Positions 1 through 8,104 of a stretch of DNA of 15,855 bases are shown piece by piece (position 1 is the first letter of the stretch; each line of letters opens with the position of its first letter). The stretch comes from Nitrospirae bacterium CG2_30_53_67 (GTDB lineage: Bacteria > CG2-30-53-67), in the NCBI GenBank assembly GCA_001873285.1, contig MNYV01000124.1:1-15855 (forward strand), read 5' to 3'. Made by a program: the position numbers and the translations under genes. The notes under the pieces are model-generated. The model was not told the origin of the DNA, made no database searches, and saw only the letters and a program-made list of their open reading frames with translations.

Positions 1-1
1 C

Positions 2-247
2 ATGGAAGAGGGAGGCCGGCATACGCCGTTTTTCAAGGGATACCGGCCCCAGTTTTATTTTCGGACCACGGACGTGACCGGCGTGGTGACGCTTCCGGAA
101 GGGGTTGAGATGGTCATGCCTGGGGACAACATATCGGTTCAGGTGGAGCTGATCACCCCGATCGCCATGGAGAAAGAGCTTCGGTTTGCCATCCGAGAAG
201 GCGGGCGGACCGTAGGCGCCGGCGTCATCAGCGAGATCATCGAATAG
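2..247 (+). CDS. tuf: Elongation factor Tu, C-terminal part (5' truncated by window edge)
   Basis: These are the last 81 codons of EF-Tu, the GTPase that brings aminoacyl-tRNA to the ribosomal A site. The visible part is domain 3: it begins with the EGGRHTPFF motif, continues with [15 protein letters not shown], and ends with [12 protein letters not shown], all hallmark EF-Tu sequence. The gene runs in from beyond the left edge, so its start is not visible and the first ATG here is an internal Met, not a start codon. The stop is TAG. It is followed 11 nt later by a heptamer repeat and then by rpmG, the usual tuf-rpmG-tRNA-Trp-secE-nusG order. A second tuf begins at the right edge of the window, so the genome probably carries two copies. 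Confidence 0.97.
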   Translation: MEEGGRHTPFFKGYRPQFYFRTTDVTGVVTLPEGVEMVMPGDNISVQVELITPIAMEKELRFAIREGGRTVGAGVISEIIE

Positions 248-258
248 GCAAGACAAAA

Positions 259-286
259 TTTGAAATTTGAGATCTGAAATTTGAAA
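259..286 (+). repeat. Four-unit heptamer repeat (TTTGAAA class) between tuf and rpmG
   Basis: The site has four consecutive 7-nt units: TTTGAAA, TTTGAGA, TCTGAAA and TTTGAAA, with no bases between them. It fills most of the tuf-rpmG gap and ends 14 nt before the rpmG start. The weak ribosome binding site AGGAC at 288-292 follows directly. A sister four-unit array lies before the second tuf at 15570-15597. Seven-nt periodicity is not compatible with coding. Function is unknown; it could be a protein binding array or a dispersed repeat. Confidence 0.7.
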
Positions 287-300
287 TAGGACAAAAAGAC

Positions 301-453
301 ATGCGAGAGATCGTGACATTGGTTTGTGCGGAGTGTAAACAGAAAAACTACACGACGACCAAAAACAAAAAATCCGCGCCGGACAAGCTGGAGTTCAAAA
401 AATATTGTCCTTTCTGCAGGACCCACACCACCCACAAGGAAGGGAAAAAATAG
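301..453 (+). CDS. rpmG: 50S ribosomal protein L33 (bL33), zinc-binding form
   Basis: This 50-residue protein matches bL33, a small protein of the large ribosomal subunit near the E site. It opens with [12 protein letters not shown] and carries two CXXC pairs (C9/C12 and C36/C39), so it is the zinc-ribbon form rather than the cysteine-free paralogue many bacteria keep for zinc starvation. The length is normal for the family. The start is the ATG preceded by a weak AGGAC at 288-292; no other ATG fits. It lies between tuf and tRNA-Trp, its common place in bacterial genomes, and is probably co-transcribed with both. Confidence 0.96.
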   Translation: MREIVTLVCAECKQKNYTTTKNKKSAPDKLEFKKYCPFCRTHTTHKEGKK

Positions 454-493
454 GGGGAGGATTTTTCGGCGGGCGTGCAGAAGAAAAACCCGT

Positions 494-570
494 AGGCCAG
501 TAGCTCTAACGGCTAGAGCAGCGGACTCCAAATCCGCGGGTTGGGGGTTCGAATCCCTCCTGGCCTGCCA
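494..570 (+). tRNA. trnW: tRNA-Trp (anticodon CCA)
   Basis: The full cloverleaf can be drawn. The acceptor stem is AGGCCAG (494-500) with CTGGCCT (560-566). The D stem is GCTC with GAGC. The anticodon stem is GCGGA (521-525) with TCCGC (533-537), around loop CTCCAAA with anticodon CCA at 528-530. A 5-nt variable region follows, then the T stem GGGGG with CCCTC (one G-T wobble) around TTCGAAT. The discriminator base is G567 and the CCA end (568-570) is encoded in the DNA. CCA reads UGG, so this is tryptophan. Its position between rpmG and secE is the classical one, so it must be cut from a longer transcript or have its own promoter; I see none. Confidence 0.98.
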
Positions 571-625
571 GGAAACATGAGAGGGCATTGGAAAGGCTCT
601 CTTTTAGAGCAAAGAAAGGCGATCT

Positions 626-811
626 GTGATGCAGAAGATCCGGACCTTCCTTGAAGAGGTCAAGGGAGAGATGAAGAAGGTGACTTGGCCGACTTTTTTG
701 CAGACCAAGGGTTCCACCTGGGTGGTGATCATCATGGTCCTGATGATCGGCGTCTATTTCGGCGTCATTGATTTTTTTCTGGCAAAATTCATCCATATTT
801 TCCTCGGCTGA
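626..811 (+). CDS. secE: Preprotein translocase subunit SecE
   Basis: SecE is the small membrane subunit that clamps SecY in the SecYEG export channel of the inner membrane. The 60-61 residue protein has an amphipathic N-terminal helix with the conserved EMKKVTWP motif (about residues 14-21). One hydrophobic segment follows, about residues 31-52. This is the short single-span form; E. coli SecE has three spans. Two adjacent starts are possible, GTG at 626 and ATG at 629, behind AAAGG at 615-619. The spacings are 6 and 9 nt, so the ATG is equally plausible. The stop lies 25 nt before nusG, the gene that almost always follows secE. Confidence 0.94.
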   Translation: MMQKIRTFLEEVKGEMKKVTWPTFLQTKGSTWVVIIMVLMIGVYFGVIDFFLAKFIHIFLG

Positions 812-836
812 TACAGGCAGCGGGGCTGGAGTCGTC

Positions 837-1370
837 ATGGCCGTTCAGTGGTATGTCGTCCATACCTATTCAGGATTTGAAGGAAAGGTCAAAGAACATA
901 TCCTCAAAAAGGTCGAGTCCCTCGGCCTGCAGGAGCAGATTTCAGAAATGATCATTCCTTCTGAGGACATTGTTGAACTGAGGGGCGGGAAGAAGAGAAG
1001 ATCTTCAAGAAAGTTCTTTCCGGGATATATTCTGGTCAAAATGGAAATGAATGATGAAACCTGGCACATTGTCAACAGCACCCCCAAGGTGACGGGATTT
1101 CTGGGAGGAACCAAGAATCCGACGCCTCTGAAAGAGGAGGAGATGCAGGAGGTGCTCCAGCAGATGGATGCAGGGGTGGTGAGAACAACGTCAAAAGGGA
1201 ATTTCGACAAGGGTGAAGTGGTGCGGATCGTGGACGGTCCTTTTGTCAATTTCAACGGGGTGGTGGATGAAGTCCATCCGGACCAGGGGAAACTGCGTGT
1301 GATGGTCAGCATCTTCGGAAGGGCCACCCCGGTGGAGCTTGAATTTCTGCAGGTCGAGAAGGAAAAGTAG
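837..1370 (+). CDS. nusG: Transcription termination/antitermination factor NusG
   Basis: This 177-residue protein has both NusG domains. The NGN domain (about residues 4-112, starting [12 protein letters not shown] and including [10 protein letters not shown]) binds the polymerase clamp across the DNA channel. A short linker follows, then the KOW domain (about 124-177, with [12 protein letters not shown] and [11 protein letters not shown]), which contacts Rho or ribosomal protein S10. Length and motifs are normal for the family, with no extra inserted domain. An in-frame upstream extension to 768 overlaps secE and is rejected. The ATG at 837 has GGAG at 828-831, 5 nt away, and gives the canonical N-terminus. 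The gene forms the usual pair with secE and precedes rplK after a 281-nt gap filled with repeats. Confidence 0.98.
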   Translation: MAVQWYVVHTYSGFEGKVKEHILKKVESLGLQEQISEMIIPSEDIVELRGGKKRRSSRKFFPGYILVKMEMNDETWHIVNSTPKVTGFLGGTKNPTPLKEEEMQEVLQQMDAGVVRTTSKGNFDKGEVVRIVDGPFVNFNGVVDEVHPDQGKLRVMVSIFGRATPVELEFLQVEKEK

Positions 1371-1414
1371 CATATAAGATTTAATCATCTCCAAAAGAGT
1401 GGGTGAAAACATCA

Positions 1415-1593
1415 GGGGCCAAGGGGTCAAGGATTCCAGGGGTCAAGTGAAGTGCAAAAAACATAAGGGGCCGAGGGTCCTAGGGGTCAAGGGTTCCAGT
1501 GTTTTTCTCTGGAGATTTTGCTTGCGTTCTTGTACTCGGTTTACCGGTATCGGTATTTCACTTGACCCCTTGAACCCTGGAATCCTCGAACCC
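1415..1593. repeat. Three copies of the octamer-4+GTG element, as an inverted array between nusG and rplK
   Basis: Three 35-nt copies fill most of this gap. Copy 1 (+, 1415-1449) is GGGGCCAA, GGGGTCAA, GGATTCCA, GGGGTCAA, GTG. Copy 2 (+, 1467-1501) is GGGGCCGA, GGGTCCTA, GGGGTCAA, GGGTTCCA, GTG. Copy 3 (-, 1559-1593), read on its own strand, is GGGTTCGA, GGATTCCA, GGGTTCAA, GGGGTCAA, GTG. Copy 3 faces the other two, so the transcript can fold copy 3 onto copy 1 or copy 2; each pairing matches 27 of 35 positions. The pairing with copy 1 extends two more bases through GTGAA and TTCAC. The spacers are 17 nt between copies 1 and 2, and 57 nt between copies 2 and 3. A short plus-strand ORF across this region is not a gene. 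No convincing promoter is visible in the gap. Confidence 0.85.
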
Positions 1594-1603
1594 TTCTTAC
1601 CCA

Positions 1604-1630
1604 ATAGATGGGAGAAGAACCAGATTTAAG
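1604..1630 (+). promoter_or_regulatory. Possible L1-binding operator before rplK (tentative)
   Basis: ATAGATGGGAG at 1604-1614 resembles the ATAGGTGGGAG side of the L1 binding site in E. coli 23S rRNA helices 76-77. It lies shortly before the rplK ribosome binding site (GGAGG, 1636-1640). A weak UGG/CCA pairing (1609-1611 with 1620-1622) could form a small stem. L1 represses its own rplK-rplA transcript through such a mimic in several bacteria. The match is short and the opposite strand of the site is not convincing here. Confidence 0.2.
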
Positions 1631-1651
1631 ATTATGGAGGAATGAAAGAAG

Positions 1652-2074
1652 ATGGCCAAGGAAGTGATCGCAAAGATAAAATTGCAGGTGACGGCAGGGG
1701 CTGCGAATCCCTCTCCTCCTGTGGGGCCCGCGCTCGGGCAGCACGGTGTCAACATCATGGAGTTCTGCAAGGCCTATAATGCCCGCACCCAAAATCAGCA
1801 GGGGATGATCATCCCTGTTGAAATTACGGTCTATGCAGATCGTTCTTTTACCTTCATCACCAAGACTCCGCCTGCGGCCACGCTTCTCAAGAAGGCTGCC
1901 GGTATTGACAAGGGGTCTGGGGAGCCGCACATGAAAAAGGTGGGCAAGGTGAGCCGTGACGAGGTCAGAAAGATAGCTGAGCTCAAGATGCCGGATCTCA
2001 ATGCCAAGGATCTCGAAGGGGCCATGAAGATCATCGCCGGGACGGCGCGCAGCATGGGTATCGAGGTGGAATAG
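1652..2074 (+). CDS. rplK: 50S ribosomal protein L11 (uL11)
   Basis: This 140-residue protein is L11, which binds the GTPase-associated centre of 23S rRNA at the base of the stalk and takes part in factor-dependent GTP hydrolysis and in the stringent response. The N-terminal domain carries the proline-rich [20 protein letters not shown] stretch (about residues 16-35), where thiostrepton-type antibiotics bind. The C-terminal rRNA-binding domain ends at [11 protein letters not shown]. Length is standard. The start ATG lies 11 nt behind GGAGG (1636-1640). The stop codon overlaps the ribosome binding site of rplA 10 nt downstream, so the two are translated together. Confidence 0.98.
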   Translation: MAKEVIAKIKLQVTAGAANPSPPVGPALGQHGVNIMEFCKAYNARTQNQQGMIIPVEITVYADRSFTFITKTPPAATLLKKAAGIDKGSGEPHMKKVGKVSRDEVRKIAELKMPDLNAKDLEGAMKIIAGTARSMGIEVE

Positions 2075-2084
2075 GAGTCGACCG

Positions 2085-2792
2085 ATGAAAAAAGCAGGGA
2101 AGAAATATCAGGCAGCTCTGGAGAAAGTGAACAGGCTAAAACTCTATCCGATCAAGGAAGCCTTTGAACTGGTATCCCAGACAAAGGCTGCAAGCTATGA
2201 CGAGAGTGTGGACATCGCCGTGAGGCTGGGGGTCAATCCCAAATATTCGGACCAGATGGTGCGGGGCGCCGTGGCGCTGCCGCATGGGACCGGGAAAAGC
2301 GTACGCGTTCTGGTCTTTGCCAAAGGCGAAAAGGAAAAGGAGGCCAGGGATGCCGGAGCGGACATGGTCGGCGCTGAAGATCTGGTTGCGAAGATCAAAG
2401 GGGGATGGCTGGAGTTCGACCGGGTGATTGCCACGCCGGACATGATGGGACTGGTCGGCCCATTGGGTAAAATCCTCGGCCCACGGGGGCTGATGCCCAA
2501 TCCGAAATTGGGCACGGTGACCTTTGAACTGGCCCGGACCGTCAAGGAGATCAAGGCCGGAAAGATCGAGTTCCGTACGGAAAAAGCCGGGATTGTTCAC
2601 GCCATACTCGGCAAGTCATCCTTCGATTCTCAAAAACTTTATGAAAACAGCGCCGCTTTTTTTGAGATCCTGTTTAAACTGAAACCCGCGAGCAGCAAGG
2701 GCCAGTACTTAAGGAGCGTCGTGATCTCCACGACCATGGGGCCGGGCATCAAACTGGATCCGGTCGAGATCATGAATTTTTTTGGTCATTAA
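2085..2792 (+). CDS. rplA: 50S ribosomal protein L1 (uL1)
   Basis: This 235-residue protein is L1, which forms the mobile L1 stalk that guides deacylated tRNA out through the E site and in many bacteria represses its own operon. The family signature is plain: [20 protein letters not shown] followed by [12 protein letters not shown], about residues 115-146, in the second domain. The ending [16 protein letters not shown] and [13 protein letters not shown] is also typical. The ribosome binding site GGAG (2074-2077) overlaps the rplK stop, with 7 nt to the ATG. The TAA stop sits inside an AT-only 7-bp inverted repeat (TAAATAA 2790-2796, TTATTTA 2802-2808), a weak hairpin that I do not call as a terminator. 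Confidence 0.98.
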   Translation: MKKAGKKYQAALEKVNRLKLYPIKEAFELVSQTKAASYDESVDIAVRLGVNPKYSDQMVRGAVALPHGTGKSVRVLVFAKGEKEKEARDAGADMVGAEDLVAKIKGGWLEFDRVIATPDMMGLVGPLGKILGPRGLMPNPKLGTVTFELARTVKEIKAGKIEFRTEKAGIVHAILGKSSFDSQKLYENSAAFFEILFKLKPASSKGQYLRSVVISTTMGPGIKLDPVEIMNFFGH

Positions 2793-2830
2793 ATAAGTAT
2801 TTTATTTATTCAAACCCCTGAGATTTCGAC

Positions 2831-2951
2831 GGGCAGGATACCCGCCGGGCCTTTTGGGTCAACCTGTCAGAGACAGCAGGCGGTCTCTTTGAGATGAGAG
2901 TCTTAATCGGGGTATCCCGGCCTGCCGAGGCAGATCGTATTCCGCTTTTTT
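2831..2951 (+). ncRNA. Ribosomal protein L10 leader (autoregulatory mRNA element)
   Basis: This region in front of rplJ carries the conserved marks of the L10 leader, the mRNA site bound by the L10-L12 complex to repress rplJ-rplL. GACAGCAGG is at 2872-2880, CTTAAT at 2902-2907 and CCTGCCGAGG at 2921-2930. GCAGG (2876-2880) can pair with CCTGC (2921-2925), as expected for the family. A competing pairing is also present: GGATACCC (2836-2843) with GGGTATCC (2910-2917), and GGCAGG (2832-2837) with CCTGCC (2921-2926). The two foldings cross, so they exclude each other or form a pseudoknot. A run of six T at 2946-2951 follows, but I find no strong hairpin before it, so attenuation by termination is uncertain. 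The rest of the rplA-rplJ gap before 2831 shows nothing else. Confidence 0.8.
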
Positions 2952-2966
2952 ATGGAAAAGGTTCTG

Positions 2967-3050
2967 TCCTCTGATGGTGTGCACAGGCATCAAATTCCGG
3001 ATGAATCATTCCGGGAACCCAGCCTGTGAACAGATTAGAGGAAAGGAGGA
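2967..3050 (+). promoter_or_regulatory. Nested hairpin in the rplJ leader, able to reach the ribosome binding site
   Basis: CACAGGC (2982-2988) pairs perfectly with GCCTGTG (3022-3028). Inside it CCGGA (2997-3001) pairs with TCCGG (3010-3014), with TG and CA extending the inner stem. TCCTCT (2967-2972) can pair with AGAGGA (3037-3042) outside the hairpin, or TCCTC (2967-2971) can pair with GAGGA (3046-3050), which lies in the rplJ ribosome binding site. This layout could couple L10 binding upstream to access of ribosomes to rplJ. The pairings are seen; the regulatory role is inferred. Confidence 0.45.
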
Positions 3051-3058
3051 GTGAGCCG

Positions 3059-3577
3059 TTGAACAAACAGGAAAAGATAGAGATGGTTGCAGCTCTGCGG
3101 GAAAAATTCTCCAGGGCTAAAATGGCATTGCTGACGGATTACCGAGGCATGAGCGTCTCCGAGATGACCGGACTCCGCAGGAAACTACGGGGCGCATCCG
3201 TGGAATACGGCGTCGTCAAAAACAGCCTGGCGAGAATCGCATCAGATGGGACGACCTTGGAGCCGATCAAGGATCAATTTGAAGGTCCTACAGCAGTCGT
3301 GTTGAGTTACGAGGACCCGGTTGCGCCGGCCAAGATTCTGACCGATGCTCTCAAGGAGAATAAATACCTGGCGATCCGCACAGGCGTTTTCGAAGGAGCG
3401 GTTCTCAGCAAGGCCGAGATCGCTACCCTCGCGTCTCTCCCTTCACGGGAAGCGCTTCTCGGCATGTTCCTGCGGGTTCTTCAGAGTCCGCTGACCGGGT
3501 TGATGACGGTGATGCAGGCGCCCTTGAGAAATTTGCTGAACGCCTTGAATGCCGTAAAGGAAAAGAAGGCCGCGTAG
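3059..3577 (+). CDS. rplJ: 50S ribosomal protein L10 (uL10)
   Basis: L10 anchors the L12 dimers to 23S rRNA and so forms the base of the ribosomal stalk. The 172-residue protein shows the N-terminal rRNA-binding domain (EKIEMVAALREKFSRAK, LLTDYRGMSVSEMTGLRRKL, VVKNSLARIA). It ends in the long helix (about residues 135-168) that holds L12 dimers. The start is TTG: AAAGGAGG at 3042-3049 lies 9 nt before it, and the resulting N-terminus has normal family length. An in-frame GTG at 3026 would lie inside the leader hairpin, without a ribosome binding site. Two stop codons in a row (TAG TAA) end the gene. Repression by the L10-L12 complex through the leader upstream is expected. Confidence 0.97.
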   Translation: MNKQEKIEMVAALREKFSRAKMALLTDYRGMSVSEMTGLRRKLRGASVEYGVVKNSLARIASDGTTLEPIKDQFEGPTAVVLSYEDPVAPAKILTDALKENKYLAIRTGVFEGAVLSKAEIATLASLPSREALLGMFLRVLQSPLTGLMTVMQAPLRNLLNALNAVKEKKAA

Positions 3578-3641
3578 TAAGGCCGGGAGGAAAGAGGGCT
3601 CGTGGAGAGGTGCTGCTGTTCGTTTATGTAACAAGATCCGA

Positions 3642-3663
3642 TCCGGCGCCAAAGGCATCCGGA
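3642..3663 (+). promoter_or_regulatory. Hairpin in the rplJ-rplL intergenic region
   Basis: TCCGG (3642-3646) and GCC (3648-3650) pair with GGC (3654-3656) and CCGGA (3659-3663), with a small internal loop and an AAA end loop. It lies 9 nt before the rplL ribosome binding site. L12 is needed in several copies per L10, so a processing site or translational enhancer here would make sense, but that is inference. It lacks a T run, so it is not an intrinsic terminator. Confidence 0.35.
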
Positions 3664-3688
3664 CATCATGATGGAGGAAGAGTAGAAA

Positions 3689-4066
3689 ATGGCTATAACC
3701 AAAGAAGACGTTTTGAATTATATCGAAAAGGCGAACATGTTGGAAATCTCCGATTTGGTAAAAGAAATCGAGAACAAGTTCGGTGTTTCAGCCGCTCCTG
3801 TGGCTTATGCGGCAGGGCCGCAGGCCGCAGGGGAGGCGGCGGCCGTTGAGGAGAAGACGGCTTTCGATGTGATCCTCTCTGCTGTCGGAGAGAAGAAGAT
3901 CCAGGTGATCAAAGAGGTCAGGGCGATTACCAGTCTCGGACTCAAAGAGGCCAAGGATCTGGTCGAAGGGGCGCCCAAGACCGTGAAAGAAGGGGTCTCC
4001 AAGGAAGAAGCCGCTCAGATCAAGGAGAAACTCTCGGCGGTAGGGGCGACGGTGGAGATCAAGTAG
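3689..4066 (+). CDS. rplL: 50S ribosomal protein L7/L12 (bL12)
   Basis: This 125-residue protein is the multi-copy stalk protein that recruits EF-Tu, EF-G, IF2 and release factors and promotes their GTP hydrolysis. The N-terminal dimerisation domain spans about residues 1-33. An alanine-rich hinge follows (about 34-55). The globular C-terminal domain (about 58-125) contains [20 protein letters not shown] and [20 protein letters not shown], the surface that factors bind. All of this is standard. The start ATG follows GGAGG at 3673-3677, with 11 nt between. It follows rplJ after 111 nt and is followed by rpoB after a 74-nt gap in which I see no terminator, so read-through into rpoB is likely. 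Confidence 0.98.
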   Translation: MAITKEDVLNYIEKANMLEISDLVKEIENKFGVSAAPVAYAAGPQAAGEAAAVEEKTAFDVILSAVGEKKIQVIKEVRAITSLGLKEAKDLVEGAPKTVKEGVSKEEAAQIKEKLSAVGATVEIK

Positions 4067-4140
4067 GTCTTCCGTTCCCGCCGGGGAAAGCAGCCTCGGC
4101 TGAAGGTTTTTCTGCGATATTGCCCAATGAGGAGTCCCAT

Positions 4141-7100
4141 ATGCATAAGGTGAGCCAGCCCGGTCTCAGGGTTCGGAAAGATTTTTCCAAGATTCGCGCC
4201 GTGATGGATATCCCGGATCTGATCGAGATCCAGAAACGTTCTTACAAGATGTTTCTGCAGGAAGGCATGGCGCCGGACAAGCGTGAAGATACAGGTCTGC
4301 AGTCGGCCTTCAACAGCGTTTTCCCCATCACGGACTTCAACGAGACACTCTCTCTTGAGTTCGTGGATTACTCCCTTGGCGAACCCAAGTATGACATCAT
4401 TGAATGCCTGCAACGCGGGGCGACCTATGCGGCGCCTCTTCGAGCCCGCATGCGTCTGATTGTCTACGACGTTCCTGAGGAGGGCAAAGGGAACAGGTCG
4501 GTCCGGGACATCAAGGAACAGGAAGTCTACCTGGGGGAGATCCCTCTCATGACGCCGAACGGGACCTTTATCGTCAACGGGACCGAGCGCGTCATCGTCA
4601 GTCAGCTCCACCGGTCACCGGGCGCCTTCTTCAGTTATGAGAAGGGGAAGACCAGTTCCGAGAAGCTCCTCTATACGGCCAGGATCATCCCGTACCGGGG
4701 TTCATGGCTCGATTTCGAGTTTGACTCCAAGGACCTGCTCTATGTCCGCATCGACCGCAGAAGAAAGCTTCTCGCGACCATCCTGCTCAGGGCGCTGGGT
4801 TTCAGCGCCCAGCAGCTGCTGAAGATCTATTACCAGACGGAAAGATTGCACGTGGATGACAAGGAGAACATCATCAAGGACGTGAATCCCGATGTTCTGA
4901 AGGGGACACGCGCCACGTCGAACATTTATGCGCCGGGCGCCCGGAAGATCATTGTCAAGGAGGGGTACAAGATCACCAAGGTCGCCCTGAAGCGCATTGT
5001 CGAATCCGGTCTGAAGGAGATGAAGGTCCAGAAAGAGGAACTGCTCGGAAGGGTCGTTCTTGATGACATTGTGGATCCGTCAACCGGCGAAGTCCTCGTG
5101 GAAGGGAACACCGAGCTGACCGAAGATATGGTGAATACCATTCTACAGAGAAAAGTCCGGGAATTTGAGATCCTTTTCATAGACAATATCCATGTCAGCT
5201 CGGCCCTCAGGGACACCCTGGCCCATGACAAGGTGGCCTCTCCCGAGGAAGCCATGATCGAGATCTACAAACGGATGCGGCCGGGAGAACCGCCTACGCT
5301 GGAGACGGCCAGGCATCTCTTTAACGACCTCTTCTTCAATCCTCGGCGCTACGATCTTTCTCCTGTGGGGCGTCTCAAGATGAACCACAAACTCGGCCTG
5401 GATATTCCCAGGGATGCCCGCACCCTGACCAAAGAGGATATCATCCGCACTGTCAAACACCTGATCGACTTGAAAAACGGGATCGGCGCCGTGGACGACA
5501 TTGATCATCTCGGGAACCGGCGGGTCCGGTCCGTGGGTGAGCTGCTGGAAAACCAGATCCGCATCGGCCTGGTCCGGATGGAACGGACCATCCGTGAGCG
5601 GATGAACCTTCAGGATGCGGAGACGGTCCTTCCCAAGACCCTGATCAACGCCAAGCCGGTTTCTGCGGCCATCAAGGAATTCTTCGGGAGCAGCCAGCTT
5701 TCACAGTTCATGGACCAGACCAATCCTCTCTCCGAGATCACGCACAAGCGGAGGCTCTCAGCCCTGGGGCCGGGCGGACTGACGCGGGAGCGGGCCGGAT
5801 TTGCCGTCCGGGACGTGCACCCGACCCATTACGGGAGGATTTGTCCGATCGAGACCCCTGAAGGTCCCAATATCGGACTGATCACCTCTCTTTCCACCTA
5901 TGCCCGTGTCAATGAATACGGTTTTATTGAAGCCCCCTATTCAAAGGCAGAGAACGGATGGATTACCGACCAGGTGAAATTCCTCAACGCGCTGGAAGGG
6001 GAACAGTATGTCATCGCTCAGGCCAATACGCCGCTCGATGCCAAGGGAAAGATCTCCGTCAGCCTGGTCTCTGCGAGGAAACAGGGGGATTTTATCATGG
6101 TCCCGCCGGAACAGGTGGACTATATGGATGTCTCTCCGAAACAGATGGTGAGCGTGGCCACAGCGCTGATTCCTTTCCTTGAGCATGACGATGCCAACCG
6201 GGCCCTCATGGGTTCCAATATGCAGCGTCAGGCTGTTCCGCTTCTCAAGACCGAGGCCCCGATCGTGGGGACCGGTATGGAATCCGTGGTGGCCAGGGAC
6301 TCAGGCGTGGTTTCGATCGCCCGCAGACCCGGGGTGGTGGACTATGTGGACGCCCAGAAGATCGTGATCAAGGCGGACAAGGAGAAGCAGGGGAGATCCT
6401 CGACCGGATCGCGCCTCGACATCTATAATCTTCTTAAGTATCAGCGGTCCAATCAAAATACTTGCATCAACCAGAAGCCCATCGTGAAAAAAGGCGACCA
6501 CGTGGTTCAGGGACAGATCATTGCAGACGGTCCCGCGACGGACCAGGGGGAACTGGCGCTGGGACAGAACGTTCTGGTGGCCTTCATGCCGTGGCGGGGG
6601 TTTAATTATGAAGACGCCATCCTGATCAGCGAGAAGCTCGCCCGGGAGGACCGATACACCTCGATTCACATCGAGGAGTTCATGATGGAGGCGAGGGACA
6701 CGAAACTCGGGCAGGAGGATATCACCCGGGACATTCCGAACGTCAGTGAGGAAGGACTCCGGGATCTGGACGAAAGCGGCATTGTCCGAATCGGGGCCGA
6801 GGTCAAACACGGCGACATCCTGGTCGGGAAGGTCACCCCCAAGGGTGAGACGCAACTGACCCCGGAAGAAAAACTGCTCCGGGCCATTTTTGGAGAGAAG
6901 GCCGGAGACGTACGGGACGCCTCGCTCCGGGTTCCTCCAGGAATCGAGGGGACGGTGGTGGATGTCAGGGTTTTTGTGCGCCGAGGAGTGGACAAGGATG
7001 AACGGACCTTGAGCATGGAAGATGAGGATATCCTGAAGATCCAGAAGGACTATGAAGAAGAGATGCGGATCATTCAGGAGGAGTATCTTTCCAAGAAGAG

Positions 7101-8097
7101 GAGCCTGCTGGTCGGATACAAGGTCGTTGAATCCGTCCGTCACCCGGAGAAGAAGAAAGTCCTTCTTAAAAAAGGCGGCGTTTTGTCCCCGGAGATCATC
7201 GAAGAAATCCCGCTGGATTTATTCGAGTCCATTGAAGTGGAAACCGATGACAGCCTTAAGGAAAAGCGGGAGGCGCTGGAAGACCGGCATCAGGAGAACC
7301 TGGCGGATATCCAGACCTTCTACGATGAGAAGATCAACCGGGTACGCAAGGGCGACGAGCTCCCTCCGGGAGTCATCAAGATGGTCAAGGTCTACGTGGC
7401 CATGAAGCGCAGGCTTTCCGTGGGCGATAAAATGGCGGGGCGCCACGGGAACAAGGGCGTCGTGTCGAAGATCCTTCCCATAGAGGACATGCCCTATCTT
7501 CCGGATGGAAGGTCAGTGGACATCGTTCTTAATCCCCTCGGAGTCCCATCCCGAATGAACATCGGCCAGATCCTGGAGACCCATTTGGGCTGGGCGGCGA
7601 AGGCCTTGGGGCTGTACATTGCCACGCCGGTATTTGACGGGGCCACGGAGAAAGAAATCAAAGAGATGCTGAAAAAAGCCGGCCTTCCGACCCGGGGACA
7701 GTCGGTCCTCTATGACGGGAAAACCGGCGAGCCCTTCCATCAGGATGTGACGGTGGGCTGCATGTATATCATGAAGCTCCATCATTTGGTCGACGACAAA
7801 CTGCATGCGAGATCCATCGGGCCCTATTCTCTGGTCACCCAGCAGCCTCTCGGCGGCAAGGCCCAATTCGGAGGACAGCGTCTGGGCGAGATGGAGGTAT
7901 GGGCCTTGGAGGCCTACGGGGCGGCCCATACCCTTCAGGAGTTCCTGACTGTCAAATCAGACGATGTGTCGGGACGCACCCGGATTTACGAGTCGATCGT
8001 AAAAGGGCAGAATATTCTGGAGTGCGGACTGCCCGAATCCTTCAACGTTCTGGTCAAAGAACTTCAGAGCCTTTGTCTGGATGTGGAATTGATATAG
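4141..8097 (+). CDS. rpoB: DNA-directed RNA polymerase subunit beta
   Basis: This 1318-residue protein is the beta subunit of the polymerase core. The rifampicin pocket is complete and of sensitive type: [20 protein letters not shown], then [19 protein letters not shown], with D525, H535 and S540 matching E. coli D516, H526 and S531. The active-site segment [16 protein letters not shown] starts at residue 1095, and the C-terminus has the [20 protein letters not shown] and beta-clamp motifs. A charged, coiled-coil-like insert (about residues 960-1075, rich in E, K and R) precedes the active-site segment, as in Proteobacteria and relatives; Firmicutes lack it. The start is ATG at 4141 with GAGGAG (4129-4134) 6 nt away. 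An in-frame TTG at 4120 would put that site inside the gene and is rejected. It is co-transcribed with rpoC across a repeat-filled gap. Confidence 0.98.
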   Translation: MHKVSQPGLRVRKDFSKIRAVMDIPDLIEIQKRSYKMFLQEGMAPDKREDTGLQSAFNSVFPITDFNETLSLEFVDYSLGEPKYDIIECLQRGATYAAPLRARMRLIVYDVPEEGKGNRSVRDIKEQEVYLGEIPLMTPNGTFIVNGTERVIVSQLHRSPGAFFSYEKGKTSSEKLLYTARIIPYRGSWLDFEFDSKDLLYVRIDRRRKLLATILLRALGFSAQQLLKIYYQTERLHVDDKENIIKDVNPDVLKGTRATSNIYAPGARKIIVKEGYKITKVALKRIVESGLKEMKVQKEELLGRVVLDDIVDPSTGEVLVEGNTELTEDMVNTILQRKVREFEILFIDNIHVSSALRDTLAHDKVASPEEAMIEIYKRMRPGEPPTLETARHLFNDLFFNPRRYDLSPVGRLKMNHKLGLDIPRDARTLTKEDIIRTVKHLIDLKNGIGAVDDIDHLGNRRVRSVGELLENQIRIGLVRMERTIRERMNLQDAETVLPKTLINAKPVSAAIKEFFGSSQLSQFMDQTNPLSEITHKRRLSALGPGGLTRERAGFAVRDVHPTHYGRICPIETPEGPNIGLITSLSTYARVNEYGFIEAPYSKAENGWITDQVKFLNALEGEQYVIAQANTPLDAKGKISVSLVSARKQGDFIMVPPEQVDYMDVSPKQMVSVATALIPFLEHDDANRALMGSNMQRQAVPLLKTEAPIVGTGMESVVARDSGVVSIARRPGVVDYVDAQKIVIKADKEKQGRSSTGSRLDIYNLLKYQRSNQNTCINQKPIVKKGDHVVQGQIIADGPATDQGELALGQNVLVAFMPWRGFNYEDAILISEKLAREDRYTSIHIEEFMMEARDTKLGQEDITRDIPNVSEEGLRDLDESGIVRIGAEVKHGDILVGKVTPKGETQLTPEEKLLRAIFGEKAGDVRDASLRVPPGIEGTVVDVRVFVRRGVDKDERTLSMEDEDILKIQKDYEEEMRIIQEEYLSKKRSLLVGYKVVESVRHPEKKKVLLKKGGVLSPEIIEEIPLDLFESIEVETDDSLKEKREALEDRHQENLADIQTFYDEKINRVRKGDELPPGVIKMVKVYVAMKRRLSVGDKMAGRHGNKGVVSKILPIEDMPYLPDGRSVDIVLNPLGVPSRMNIGQILETHLGWAAKALGLYIATPVFDGATEKEIKEMLKKAGLPTRGQSVLYDGKTGEPFHQDVTVGCMYIMKLHHLVDDKLHARSIGPYSLVTQQPLGGKAQFGGQRLGEMEVWALEAYGAAHTLQEFLTVKSDDVSGRTRIYESIVKGQNILECGLPESFNVLVKELQSLCLDVELI

Positions 8098-8104
8098 ATA
8101 AATA

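Noticed and set aside
326-580. Plus-strand open reading frame covering rpmG and tRNA-Trp
   Set aside because: It overlaps the tRNA and runs out of frame across rpmG; both are certain.
596-610. Small hairpin GCTCT / AGAGC between tRNA-Trp and secE
   Set aside because: Only 5 bp with a CTTTT loop; this is too weak to call as a regulatory site or terminator.
1415-1593. CRISPR array
   Set aside because: Repeat units are contiguous and degenerate, there are no equal-length unique spacers, and no cas genes are present.
1399-1629. Short plus-strand open reading frame between nusG and rplK
   Set aside because: Its sequence is a translation of the octamer arrays; the 8-nt period shifts frame and gives no family-like protein.
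6301-7143. Open reading frame of 280 codons on the minus strand, antisense to rpoB
   Set aside because: It lies wholly inside rpoB, resembles no protein family I know, and shows only the codon pattern reflected from the other strand.
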